From positions 558,001-622,000 of the forward strand of contig JAGFMI010000001.1 of NCBI GenBank assembly GCA_021030905.1: DNA of 64,000 bases. Direction: 5' to 3'. The DNA comes from Pyrenula massariospora (Eukaryota; Ascomycota; Eurotiomycetes; Pyrenulales; Pyrenulaceae). The notes beneath the pieces were generated by a model, which made no database searches, was not told where the DNA came from, and was given only the letters and a program-made list of their open reading frames with translations. Below are positions 10,635-20,600 of this stretch, piece by piece (the stretch's first letter is position 1; every line of letters begins with the position of its first letter). A program made the position numbers and the translations under genes.

Positions 10635-13600
10635 CTACTCTCCACCATCACCCTCCTCCACCCCCTTCCCCTCCCTCTCCCTCTCCAAATCCCCCCTCAA
10701 CTCCTCAATCTTACTATGACTCTCCTCCAGCCTCTTCCGCGCCCCATTCCGATCCAACAGCCTCCCCTCCCGCTCCGCCTTCAACCGCCTCTCCAGCTCC
10801 CTAAGCCGATGGATCCACTTCTGCTCCCCCGAGCCCCCCGTCGCCGTGGCCGCCTTGGCCAGCTCGTTCTGCGTGTGGATCGCCGCGACATCGCGCGGCA
10901 GGTTCGCCGAGGACGGGAGCATCAGGTTCGCCATGTCGCGGTCGCGGCTGTCCCGCCGGGAGCCGCCAAGGGGAAGGGGCTGCGCGTCCCAGGTGTTCAT
11001 CGGGTTGATGGTGTGTTGGCTGGAGGGGGAGGTCGGCCCGCTGTGCTGGGAGGCGAGGTGCTCGATGATGTTGGTGCTGTGGTGGCGCATGAGGAGGGCA
11101 GAGGAGCGGGAGCTGCTTGAGTCGCTGGTGCGGATGCCGCTGCGGGAGCTGGATGTGCGGGGAGGGACACCGCCGCCGGCGCCGTCGGTGTTTCGCGCGT
11201 GTGAGGCGGCGTGGGAAGGATGGGAGGGGTGCTGGGTTTGGAAGAGCTGGAGTTCGGCTTTTAGAAGGCGGTTCTCGGATTTGAGCTTGGACATTTCCGC
11301 AGCGGTGGCCTTGGAAGAGGAGGATGTTGGCGGTTGGGGGGCGTGTTGTTGGGTTTGGCGGATGGCGGATACAGAGTCTTCGATGCGGTCGAGGCGCTTG
11401 AGGCGGGCATCAAGGGTGTGTTCGAGGTTGGAGTATTCTTTCCACAGGTCGCGCTCGATACGCTTTATCTTGTCTCTGGAGGTGCCAAGGGTGCTCTCAA
11501 CTTGTTTAATAGCAACGAGTAGGTTCCGCGAAAATTGTGGCCAGAAGAGCATGTTGCCAATGACTTCTTGACTGGGAAGGTTTCCGTTAATCAGCGAATT
11601 AGAGTGAGCCCAGTCAGGACCGCAGAGAGCTGAGAGCCGCTTCCATAAGGTAAGGAGAATAGTATTCCGCTCATTGAGAGAATTGTTCACTTGCTCTATC
11701 GCATTGTTATGTTTAGCTCGATCAGATTTGCGAGCTTGTTCTAGCTCCGCTATACGATTGTTGTTCTGAGCGATCGTACGAGTAGACGCTTGCGCCGACT
11801 TGAGAGTCTGTTCGAAGGAATGCTTATCTGCCTTGCGATTATTTCGCTCCCTTTCTAGAAGATCGGCGATCTTTCGATACTCCAAGCTTGATGATTCAAG
11901 AAGCGCATCTCTCGATGCTAGGGTTGTCTCCGTCTCATCAAGGCGTCGCCGAGCCTCATCAAGATCATTTTGAGTCGTGTTAAGGCCTTTCTGCAATGTC
12001 GTGATTGATGTGATAAACGAGGCTCTTGTACCATTAACATCCCCCAAGGTGACACGAAGGTTATTCTCCAATTCTACTAAACGCTCTTTGTAGGTAGCAG
12101 CTTCAATCTCACGGGATGAAAGAGATTTCTTCAACCTCCTGATTTCGTCCGCAGCTGAGGTCGCTTGCCTATTTAGATCATTCATGATCTTTTGAACCTC
12201 TTGCTTCTCCCTGCCGCCAACAACCTCCCGCTGATGTCTCTCTTCTGCAAGACGTCGGTCAAGCTCCTTGGTGCGGTCTTTCTCAGTCTGCAGGCCGATT
12301 TGAGTATCTTTAAGCGCCGACTCAAAATCCCCAATCTTGATCTTGTCGGCGTCTTGTTCCTCACGTAGGAAAGCAATCTCATTGTGCGAAGACTCCTGCT
12401 GGACTGTCAGGCGCTGATTCTTGGCGTTCGAATCTGCCAACGATTTCTCCAAGGCTTCTAGCTCTCGATTTGCATCTTCGAGCTCTGCTTGAACAGACTT
12501 GTAGCGGGCAAGATTTGCTTGAGCGTCTTCCTCCAATCGGATGATCCCCTCGGTAGCTGAACGCATCTCAGCCTGCAGGGCATCGAAGTTCTCTTCTTGA
12601 TTTTTGAGGTCATTTTCGAGTCGTTGCAATTCATCTATCTTCGCGTCAAGGTCGTCGCCCATCGCATCGATTTCTTCTTGTGCTTCTGTTTTGAGCTGTT
12701 GGGAAGCTTCTTCCTGCTCTTGGGCCGCACGCAGTGCATCGTCCCGGTCAAGACCCATGAGATGTAATTCTTGGTTGAATTGATCAGCATCAGCTTGAGC
12801 TTGCCGGTCCACCGCGTCTAATTCGGCCACAGCCTCGTCTAGTTGATTGGTTAGCTTTTGGTTTTCAAGCTTCGCTTCCGAAACATGATCACGAAGCTCG
12901 CCAATCTTAGTCTCCAAGGCCTCTCTTTCATGATCACTCATTCTGGACATCCCAGTACCATTGCTTGCGCGAGAGTTGGATCTAGCGCGTGAAGCGGAGC
13001 GTTCAAAAATGCTGTCTCCCGCCACTGATCGACTTCCGTTTCTCTGCGCAAGTTTTAATTCCTCAATTTCCTGGTACAACCGATCCTTCTCTCTATTCCG
13101 TGTTCCAAGTGTAGACACCTGAGCAGAGATGACCTTTTGAAGCTCAGAATTTTCATGTTTGAGACGCTCGAGCTCCACAAGAGTACCACTCGACGCGATG
13201 CTGTTTCCATTCCGTTCATTGTCCCTATCAGAGAACGATCGAGACACCACTGACGGCGTGCGGTTCCACTTTGGTCTGGCCTGCATCTGCGCTTCATTCT
13301 TAAGCCTGGCGTTTTCTTCTCGTAAGCGCCGGTTGTCTTCGTCGGCTTGCTCACGCGCGGTCGTCTCAGCTTCAAGCATGTCCTTCCACATGTCCCTCTC
13401 TTCCCTGGAGCCAACTTCAGAGCTGCCTGGCCGACCGTCACCCATCGATTTGACAACCTCCGCCATTCGCCGCTTCTCACCCTCTTTCGCCATATTCTCA
13501 GACCTCAGCTTCTCGATTTCAATCTCTTGGGTTTCAATAGTTTCTCGTAAGTACAGCAGCTCTTCTTCCGCAGTAGGTGACTTGCTTCGATCAGATTCTG

Positions 13601-15257
13601 CATCCTCTTTCTCAGCATCGGCTGCCGCTCCTTGTAGCTCGTTAATTTTCCTCTCGAGGTCTCTCATGGCTTTTCGTAAAATGTGATTGTCCTTCTCTAG
13701 CCGGACTCTATCCGACTTAAGCTGCACATTCTCCGTAATTAGCTCCCTCACGCCATCTTCTGATCTCCTTTGCAGGGCTTGGTCAAGGAAATGGATTTTC
13801 ATCTTCAGATCAAAATTTTCCTTCCCTAGGCGATCGACCGTACTCCGGTGCTCCTTCAGAGTCATGCTTTTTCCTGCTCGAGCTATTCCAGGAGTTACCG
13901 TTAGCTGGCTTTTATCTGGGGAAGCCGAGCGGTGATCTTGTCGATACTGTCGCGCAAATGTGCCAGGTACCTCAATATCACGAACATTATTCGCAATCAC
14001 GGTATCAGTCGGTATGGTCAAATCGGGGTTTGACGCCTTTGGAGTAAAAGGTCCATCTTCTGTCGAAGATCTCATTCTCGACAACGGCCTCTCTTCATCC
14101 AAGGTTTCGAGACCTGGCGTTATGTTGCTTCGTCGACCTAGCTGAGCTTCATCGTCACTCATATCTGATAGGCCAGATATCATACTCCCTAGACTCTCGG
14201 TTCTTGATAACTCTTTTGGCTTTTTCCTTGCCGACTGGGTTGACGGTGCTGCGCCACCAGACTGCAAAGCATAGTCAGCACCGATCGTGGCATTGCTTGT
14301 GGTGTCGGTGTTGGAGCTGGTGATAGACGTGCGTGAGAGTCTCTGCTGCGATTGCCGGCTTTGGAGGTACTTTGGTCTCACGTGCCGTCTTTCAGACGCG
14401 ACATCCTCCCACTGGTTTCGGAAGTCTGGCGGTGAGCCGAGATCTCCAGTCGCAGGTGTGGGCGAGCTTGGGCGTGAGCTTGAGGATGTATCGATGGCTT
14501 TCCGAGGGGTAAATTCTAAGTCTTCTTCAACATTATGGTAAATGCTTTTCGTCGGTGACTGGGCATCGTCACGATCGTTCGTAAATTCATGAGAACCATT
14601 AGTTGCCATTGAGATCACTCTTGAGACAGTCCGGGCTGCAGCTGCCGCAGTTGGAGAAGATGACATCGTCTCTAGAGAGGACGTATTCTGCGGCTGAGGA
14701 GTTTCATATTCTGCTTGTTGTGCCTGCTGTAAACGTTCGGCTTGCTGTTCAGGCGCCGGAGTTTTATAGGCGCCAGGGGGCGTTTGTGGCGACGAAGAAA
14801 GGTCTTGAGAATCGCGGGATGAGGCCATGGATGGATTTCCTTCAGATTTGAGTACATCTATTGGCGGTGGTCGTTTGCGAACTGCTAGATTTTCGTTGGG
14901 CACGCCAAACATAAAGGTGTCGTCTGTACCGGTAGCTGGACGTTGAGTGGCGGCTATATGGGAAAGCTCGGGAATAAAGCTGGATTCGTCCTCAGCCATG
15001 AGCTTTCTGTTCATCTCCCGCTCTTCCAGATAAGTATTTTCACTGGGACGGTTCGGACTTGATTCGCTCGCGTGCGGCGGAAGGATGCTACTGTCTTCAT
15101 CGCCAGCTGAAGGCATGATCGAGTGCTCATCAGATATTGGGCCGTGACCATCTTGGGGTGCGTCCAGATTGGGGAGAGGAAAATCCTCACTGTCCGAATC
15201 AAAGCCGCCAGGCAGCCGAGAAGACTTCCGAAGGTACGATGGTCGTTCTACGGCCAT
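10635..15257 (-). CDS. apsB: Mto1/ApsB-type microtubule-organising coiled-coil protein
   Basis: A single frame of 1540 residues from ATG 15257. Residues 1-450 are low-complexity, Ser/Pro/Asp rich. At about 455-545 lies the centrosomin motif 1 block (GIARAGKSMTLKEH, then ENFDLKMKIHFLDQAL and ENVQLKSDRVRLEKDN), the region that recruits and activates gamma-tubulin complexes in Cnn/Pcp1/Mto1 proteins. Long heptad-rich coiled coil follows (about 550-1190), then a conserved block near 1200-1290 (LCGPDWAHSNSL, MLFWPQFSRNLL), a Ser-rich linker, and a C-terminal segment (about 1480-1530: RLRELERRLKAEREGRLLDRN) that fits the Mto2-binding region of Mto1. This combination identifies the fungal non-spindle-pole microtubule organiser known as Mto1 in fission yeast and ApsB in Aspergillus nidulans, acting at septa and spindle pole bodies in nuclear positioning. 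It shares a 900-bp divergent promoter region with the next gene. Confidence 0.9.
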   Translation of the reverse strand: MAVERPSYLRKSSRLPGGFDSDSEDFPLPNLDAPQDGHGPISDEHSIMPSAGDEDSSILPPHASESSPNRPSENTYLEEREMNRKLMAEDESSFIPELSHIAATQRPATGTDDTFMFGVPNENLAVRKRPPPIDVLKSEGNPSMASSRDSQDLSSSPQTPPGAYKTPAPEQQAERLQQAQQAEYETPQPQNTSSLETMSSSPTAAAAARTVSRVISMATNGSHEFTNDRDDAQSPTKSIYHNVEEDLEFTPRKAIDTSSSSRPSSPTPATGDLGSPPDFRNQWEDVASERRHVRPKYLQSRQSQQRLSRTSITSSNTDTTSNATIGADYALQSGGAAPSTQSARKKPKELSRTESLGSMISGLSDMSDDEAQLGRRSNITPGLETLDEERPLSRMRSSTEDGPFTPKASNPDLTIPTDTVIANNVRDIEVPGTFARQYRQDHRSASPDKSQLTVTPGIARAGKSMTLKEHRSTVDRLGKENFDLKMKIHFLDQALQRRSEDGVRELITENVQLKSDRVRLEKDNHILRKAMRDLERKINELQGAAADAEKEDAESDRSKSPTAEEELLYLRETIETQEIEIEKLRSENMAKEGEKRRMAEVVKSMGDGRPGSSEVGSREERDMWKDMLEAETTAREQADEDNRRLREENARLKNEAQMQARPKWNRTPSVVSRSFSDRDNERNGNSIASSGTLVELERLKHENSELQKVISAQVSTLGTRNREKDRLYQEIEELKLAQRNGSRSVAGDSIFERSASRARSNSRASNGTGMSRMSDHEREALETKIGELRDHVSEAKLENQKLTNQLDEAVAELDAVDRQAQADADQFNQELHLMGLDRDDALRAAQEQEEASQQLKTEAQEEIDAMGDDLDAKIDELQRLENDLKNQEENFDALQAEMRSATEGIIRLEEDAQANLARYKSVQAELEDANRELEALEKSLADSNAKNQRLTVQQESSHNEIAFLREEQDADKIKIGDFESALKDTQIGLQTEKDRTKELDRRLAEERHQREVVGGREKQEVQKIMNDLNRQATSAADEIRRLKKSLSSREIEAATYKERLVELENNLRVTLGDVNGTRASFITSITTLQKGLNTTQNDLDEARRRLDETETTLASRDALLESSSLEYRKIADLLERERNNRKADKHSFEQTLKSAQASTRTIAQNNNRIAELEQARKSDRAKHNNAIEQVNNSLNERNTILLTLWKRLSALCGPDWAHSNSLINGNLPSQEVIGNMLFWPQFSRNLLVAIKQVESTLGTSRDKIKRIERDLWKEYSNLEHTLDARLKRLDRIEDSVSAIRQTQQHAPQPPTSSSSKATAAEMSKLKSENRLLKAELQLFQTQHPSHPSHAASHARNTDGAGGGVPPRTSSSRSGIRTSDSSSSRSSALLMRHHSTNIIEHLASQHSGPTSPSSQHTINPMNTWDAQPLPLGGSRRDSRDRDMANLMLPSSANLPRDVAAIHTQNELAKAATATGGSGEQKWIHRLRELERRLKAEREGRLLDRNGARKRLEESHSKIEELRGDLEREREGKGVEEGDGGE

Positions 15258-16159
15258 GATCGCAGTCGCCAGCGTGATGTAGTCATAGAATGTTTAGACT
15301 AGTATCCCTCCTGTTGCATAAGACATCTCATGGTTGCTGAGCTCAACCATAATCTTGTCGTCAAAATCCGTGTACTCAATCGCGCATGTTGGGAGTGGAG
15401 GAAGTTTGCTTGAGAATCGTCGCGAACTGCTGGCGTAAAATCTGATCGGTAACGGAAGCGCAGGTACAAATGGCTTCACAGGCGCAATGAGCGTACTGGT
15501 AGAATCTAGGTACCTTAGGTAGGTGACTGCGTCCCAGGAGATCAACAGTCGGTGATGGTGGATCTGGGGGAAACATAGTTGCCCAAAGCGCGCAAGCGCC
15601 CGCGAGTCGCGTCTACACTTTGGCCTCCGCAGGTCGCGTGGGAGACTAAGCGGGAGCTGCAGAATTTCAGGTGAATCACCCGTTCATCACTCGATACCCC
15701 GGCGCGAGCTCAGACTCTGTCCCTGAAACGCTGACTGACCCGGCTCAGAGAGACCTTCATTCATCTCTTTAAATGGTAGTGAGGGGTGAGACAGGCGTAT
15801 CATCGTCCTTTTCCCACTGACTGCCCAGAGAATACGCGTGTGTGGAAGCAACCAACGCGAGGCTTGCGTCAAGGCAGCCTCTAAAACCCCCGATGCGGGT
15901 CATTGCATGGCGGCCTCCAGCTTCGTGATACGCTTAATCCCACTCGCCTGTTCCCGGCCACAGGTGGCAGTGCTCGGCCACACGTAATCCCCGTCCAAGC
16001 TCATACCCTTGCTGCTTTGTTCATATGCCAGAATTACGTGCCCTGGAGGTCGCCATTTCATATTTCTATTCTCGCAACGCCCTGTTCGTTGCTTTACCTT
16101 TCTCCTCCTCATGTTTCAGTTTCAGAGTTGACTTACTTGGATCTTAACAGAATAGCAGC
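15258..16159. promoter_or_regulatory. Divergent promoter region (apsB / 16160 gene)
   Basis: 900 bp between two divergently transcribed genes. A pyrimidine-rich stretch and a splice-acceptor-like ttaacag just before ATG 16160 suggest an intron in the 5' UTR of the right gene. No coding signal was recognised inside. Confidence 0.4.
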
Positions 16160-17581
16160 ATGCTCGACGAGAATCTTCCAACGTTTTACTTCGACCAAAC
16201 CTCCTCCGCAAAACAATCAAAAACCGACCACACGGTGTTCTACTCCCAGTACGGCAGCGAACTCGAGCCTGCATATACCCTTCGCCATCCAGATCCTTCC
16301 AAACCGGATTCGAAGAACCGTTACGCTGCAGCACTGTACGATTCCTTCAGTCCTGACGTTCTCTATGCCGAAGTGCTTCTGGTGCCAGAATGGACTCAGC
16401 CCACGCTATCGGCCGAAGCAGTTCGATTGAATGGTGGCGTTGCTCCTCCACCCGAGCCTATGCTGCCCAAAGAAGTCGTGATTCAGCTTTATAATCCTGA
16501 TCAACAGGTCACTATAACACAAGTCCCCGGCTCGTGGAACAAGACCCCAACTTGGGAATTTGAGATGCCACAGCAGACCTTCAGAGCGCCCTCAGCTTCC
16601 ACGTTAGACCGAACGCAACATGACCCGGTGGCTCTAGACTCTACTCCTAAGATTGGGTTTAGGTGGAAAAAGGACGGCAAGTTTGGGAAGGACCTCGCCT
16701 GCTATCATTCAGGCAAGGTGGTAGACGCAAACAAGAAGAAGAACAAGGAACCCGATATTACAGTGGCAATCTTCAAAGCTTTAAGAGAGGTTACACTTTA
16801 TGAGCCGAACCTCCAGAGGGTTGAGATCGAAGATCTGAAAGGGTTCGAAGTGGTCCTCCTGCTTGGCGCAGCTGTCATTAGGGACGTTTACTTTGGTCAG
16901 TTACGTGATACATTCAACATCTCCGATACAGCGGGGAAGACAGGAACTGGGACGCAGTCTGCGGCTGTGGTAGGTCTTTACAGTAGTGCCAATCAGGCAC
17001 CGTCAAGACAGACAGGCCCACACCGACAACCGCATCAGGCTTTGAAGCCTGCAAGAGACCCTCGCGTCCCTCCAACAGACCCAAGAAGTCAATGGGAAAT
17101 CGATTCTGAGACCACAAGACTGAGACAGCAGGCGGAAGCTCAAAAAAGAGAACGTGAGCGCAGAGAGCAACTGGAGGAAAAAAGAGTTAAGAAAATGCTG
17201 GTGGCAGAGGAAAAAGAGAAGAGGAGAAAGCAGGCAGAGGTGGACAGAGAGACTGAGCGGCTGAAGAAAATATATGGAAAAGACGATGCGAGGGCCAGGC
17301 CAACACTTCCACCGCGGCATCCAGTCCAAAATAGCTACCCAGGTCCTTCTCCTTACAATCGACCGCAAAGCCATCCACAACAGTATCTCCAACAGCCTCG
17401 GCCAGGGACGTCACCTTATCTTGCTGTACCGAATGGAGTCTACAATGCATCGACAAACAATCTGTCCGCTTCAAATCCGTACGCAGCACCGAGGCTAAAG
17501 AACAAAAGCAGTATCTTTAATTTCGGGAAACGGCCTGAGGAGCAATCAAGACTTTCAAAAAAGAGATCTTCAATGTTCTGA
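16160..17581 (+). CDS. Conserved fungal protein of unknown function
   Basis: One intronless frame of 473 residues. The N-terminal 250 residues look like a folded domain, with alternating strand-like segments (VVIQLYNPDQQVTITQVPGS, TPTWEFEMPQQTFR, KIGFRWKKDGKFGKDLACY) and a helical end (GFEVVLLLGAAVIRDVYFGQL). Residues about 310-375 form a highly charged single helix or coiled coil rich in Arg, Glu and Lys (for example AQKRERERREQLEEKR). The tail is Pro/Tyr/Asn rich and ends with a basic motif (FNFGKRPEEQSRLSKKRSSMF). I recognise it only as a widespread, unnamed Pezizomycotina protein. No catalytic motif, membrane segment or signal peptide was seen. A cytosolic or nuclear location is an inference. 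Confidence 0.85.
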   Translation: MLDENLPTFYFDQTSSAKQSKTDHTVFYSQYGSELEPAYTLRHPDPSKPDSKNRYAAALYDSFSPDVLYAEVLLVPEWTQPTLSAEAVRLNGGVAPPPEPMLPKEVVIQLYNPDQQVTITQVPGSWNKTPTWEFEMPQQTFRAPSASTLDRTQHDPVALDSTPKIGFRWKKDGKFGKDLACYHSGKVVDANKKKNKEPDITVAIFKALREVTLYEPNLQRVEIEDLKGFEVVLLLGAAVIRDVYFGQLRDTFNISDTAGKTGTGTQSAAVVGLYSSANQAPSRQTGPHRQPHQALKPARDPRVPPTDPRSQWEIDSETTRLRQQAEAQKRERERREQLEEKRVKKMLVAEEKEKRRKQAEVDRETERLKKIYGKDDARARPTLPPRHPVQNSYPGPSPYNRPQSHPQQYLQQPRPGTSPYLAVPNGVYNASTNNLSASNPYAAPRLKNKSSIFNFGKRPEEQSRLSKKRSSMF

Positions 17582-18128
17582 AAGCAGAAAGTTGTGTCTT
17601 CATAAGCTATGCACATTTCTGTCGCTGGCTCACTCGAGCTTTTACGGTCATTCCATGCACTTTGGCTCTGATGTTGAAGTTGAAAAAGGCAGCTTTGGGA
17701 CCAGTACTTCGATAGTGGCGATCCGCTGGGTTGGCTTCATGGCACCCAACTGATCCTATTACCGGGCGGATGCCACGGCTCAATGATATGATTTTGAAGA
17801 CAATGGTCTCTCAAGATTGAGATCAGACGAAACATTAATAAAAAAGAGGGCCCCAGGATTTGCGGGTTCGTGGGCAGTCGCTGAACACTATAGTTGTGTG
17901 TCAGGTTCTGTGGCCAACGGCAAATAGAAGCGTTTCCTTGGTTTTACCGCAGTTTTCAACTCTTCTCCAAATTGTCGCGGCATTTGTCCGCCCGCATTCA
18001 TCTCGTCATGATCTACTGGTGCGGAGAAGCTCATCCACATGCTTGAAGACGGGTACACATGTCAACACTGAATTTTCTTCCACTATTTTTCCAGCCTTTA
18101 TCTTCAAAGAAGCACCTCAAAGACAGCA
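17582..18128. other. Intergenic, promoter of the SDR gene
   Basis: 550 bp between two genes on the same strand. No coding signal was seen. It includes the 3' UTR of the left gene and the promoter of the epimerase-like gene. Confidence 0.4.
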
Positions 18129-19043
18129 ATGGCAGCGTCGCAGGCGGCAAAACGAATTGTCTTCACTGGCGGCTCAGGCAAAGCCGGTCGACATGTTCTC
18201 CCCTACCTTGCGTCGAAGGGTCACAAAATCCTCAACCTCGATCTTATCCCCTCCGAACACACCAATACCTACACTCTTAAAACGGATCTCACATCCTCTG
18301 GACAAGTGTTCAACGCCCTCACCTCCCTTGCCTCCCCCGACGAGTACTCTTTACCCAAACACCCCGGTCCTCCAGACGCAGTCATCCACTTCGCCGCCTA
18401 CGCTCGCAACATGCTCGTCCCGGACAACGAATGCTTCACCAGCAACGTGACGCAAACCTACAACGTCATCGAAGCCGCCTGCAAGCTCGGCGTCAAGAAA
18501 ATCATCATCGCCAGTTCCGAGACCGTGTACAGCGTCTGCTTCTCCCAGGGCGACGACCGCTACCGCCACTTCCCGCTCGAGGAGGACTACGACTGCAACC
18601 CGATGGACAGCTACGCCTGCAGCAAGCTCTGTGGCGAGCGCATCGCCCGCACCTTTGCCCGCCGCTTCGCCGGCGTCGACATTTATGTCCTGCGCATCGG
18701 CAACGTCATCGAGCCGCACGAGTACGCGCGCGACTTCCCGCGGCACGTCGGCAAGCCGGAGACGCGCAAGCGCAACGCGTGGAGCTACATCGACGCGCGG
18801 GATCTGGGGCAGATCTGCGATCTGTGCGTAAGGAAGGATGGGCTGGGGTTCGAGGTGTTCAACGCGACGAACGATACGATCACGACGACGGTGCCGACGA
18901 GGGAGTTTTTGAGGAGGAGTGAGCCGCAGACGGAGGTGTGGAGGGAGATGGGGGAGTGGGAGGCGCCTTTGAGTAATCGGAAGGTGAGGGAGGTGTTGGG
19001 GTTTCGGGAGGAGCATGATTGGAGGAAGTATTATAAACCTTGA
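18129..19043 (+). CDS. NAD-dependent epimerase/dehydratase (extended SDR)
   Basis: 304 residues, no intron. The N-terminal Rossmann motif is GGSGKAG (about residues 14-20) after a beta strand (RIVFTG), with an acidic strand end (LNLDL) typical for NAD binding. HFAAYA, SSETVYS and the catalytic YACSK (Tyr near residue 161) follow in the expected order. The length fits sugar-nucleotide or uronate-type SDRs. It probably oxidises, dehydrates or epimerises a sugar derivative in the cytosol; the substrate cannot be read from sequence. It is convergent with the alpha/beta-hydrolase gene, with only 55 bp between the stop codons. The 3' half is very GC-rich and has strong codon bias (C/G at third position), more than its neighbours. 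Confidence 0.88.
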   Translation: MAASQAAKRIVFTGGSGKAGRHVLPYLASKGHKILNLDLIPSEHTNTYTLKTDLTSSGQVFNALTSLASPDEYSLPKHPGPPDAVIHFAAYARNMLVPDNECFTSNVTQTYNVIEAACKLGVKKIIIASSETVYSVCFSQGDDRYRHFPLEEDYDCNPMDSYACSKLCGERIARTFARRFAGVDIYVLRIGNVIEPHEYARDFPRHVGKPETRKRNAWSYIDARDLGQICDLCVRKDGLGFEVFNATNDTITTTVPTREFLRRSEPQTEVWREMGEWEAPLSNRKVREVLGFREEHDWRKYYKP

Positions 19044-19098
19044 GTTTGTGAGTTTGTTAAGGTTTTGGGTAGAGTTCAGCAGGAATAGAAAAGACATC

Positions 19099-20600
19099 TC
19101 AAAGCTTCGATACTCTCGAACCCTCCCTCCCAACCCCTGCCCCTCTCTCCTCCCACGTCTTCGCAATCCACCCCGCCGCAACCTCCGCCTCCTTCCTCCC
19201 CCCATCCCCATCCTCACCACCACCACCCGAAGCTACCTCCTCCACCCCAACCTTCTCCTTGGGCTCCCCCGCCCCGCGCCCCCGAAAACAGCACCGCTCC
19301 ATCAACTCCACCACCTCCCTCCCCTGCTCCCTCAGTATCCTCCCCTCCCCCACCCTCTCATCCCCGACAATCGCCCGGAAATACGGAAGCCGCACATCCT
19401 GCGGCGTGCCCTTGGGCGGCCACGCCCGCAACACTTTCCGCCGGCGGATCACGGCTTCGGTGGACAGGCCGCCGGCGCCGAGGTCGTCGTCGTAGGGCCC
19501 GTAGGAGCTGCCGCTGCGGAGTCCGCTGAGCGAGGGGTCGGCGTAGTTGTAGTTGTAGTTTTCCTCGAGGTCGCTGAGCATGATGGCGTCGGCCTCTTCC
19601 TCGGTCTCGGCGGCGGCGAACATGTTGTCGGGGGGGCAGTCGCGGCCGGGGGCGCGGAGGAGGAGGGTGGGGCTGGCGAAGGGGTCGAAGTAGGCGGAGG
19701 GGCGGGTGAAGAGGCGTTGGCGGAGGCGGAGGAGGCGGTGGACGTCTGCAGAACGATCGATGGCTGGCTTGCGTTTTTTGGACGTAGTTCTTGAGACAGT
19801 GTTTTGGGCGAGGTCGGTCTGGATGAGGTCGGAACCGGAGGGGCCGGCGTTTGAGTGCTCGGGGAGGGGGATCTCCTCGTCGAGGTCGGCCCAGTTGAGG
19901 ATTGGGGAGGAGATGGAGGTGGAGTGGATGAGGCGGCTCTCGGTTAAGGTGAGCATTGTGGCGAGAGAGGCTCCGATGTGGCTGCCGTAGATGCTGATTG
20001 GGGGGGTTGGGATGGGCTCGCTAGGGCGTTGCTCATCGTCTTGGTTTCGAGTAGGGCGAGGTATTGGCAGGAAGTTCTGGGTAATCCACTCCCAGGCAAA
20101 GAGGACATCGTGGACTGGGAGAGGATATTTGTATCGGTGGAGAGGGCTCGCAGAGAGGCGGTATTGGACGGTCAAGATCGTGGTTGTAGCAGGGAGCGTC
20201 TCTGAAAGGTAAGTGGGTAATGGCGAATATGCTGGCGGAGGCTCTTCATCTTCAGCGGCCGGGATAGTATGGTCTGCACCATCTTTGGAGATGGCATGAA
20301 AAGGTCCTGGCGGCAGGTAGAGGAGAATACGCTGATCTGATGCTGAAGACGGCGCCTGACGAGGCCGAAGAATGCTATACGAAAGAAATCAGCTGTGTTT
20401 TAGGAATTTGACTAAGTGTTGATGTACTCTACTACGACACCATCATTACCTCTGACAGCGATCTTAATTCTCTGCTGCTGGAACGTGGAATTGGTGGTAA
20501 CTGTCGACAGTCGTCGAGTGCAGGGCCATTTCGAGGCGCATGTAATGGATGCATAGTTGCTGATTCGGAATCTCAGAGCGAGAAGACCATTAGACTGCAT
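19099..20600 (-). CDS. Alpha/beta-hydrolase-like protein with C-terminal SKL
   Basis: Two exons by my reading, 20600-20428 and 20374-19099, joined over a 53-nt intron (GTACAT...TATAG), giving 482 residues. The joint yields a natural strand-turn-strand (KIAVRGNDGVVV, then DILRP), followed by QRILLYLPPGPF with the oxyanion-type loop, TVQYRL, and the nucleophile elbow YGSHIGAS with Ser near residue 189. This order matches a fungal family of alpha/beta-hydrolases (putative esterases). A long, acidic, low-complexity insert follows. The last three residues are SKL, a canonical peroxisomal PTS1. The N-terminus (LLALRFRISNYASI) is Arg/Ser rich and could act as a weak mitochondrial presequence or belong to a longer first exon; the start at 20600 is only the first in-frame ATG. 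Substrate unknown. Confidence 0.75.

Noticed and set aside
18351-19226. A 291-codon minus-strand frame opposite the SDR gene
   Set aside because: It is antisense to a well-supported coding gene with strong third-base GC bias, which opens the reverse frame. The translation is Arg/Leu/Val repeats.
20428-20460. An alternative first splice of the hydrolase gene using the donor GTAATG at 20449
   Set aside because: With the TATAG acceptor it does not keep phase. An ATG at 20550 with an acceptor at CTCGTCAG would be in frame, but it gives a less family-like N-terminus than the chosen joint.
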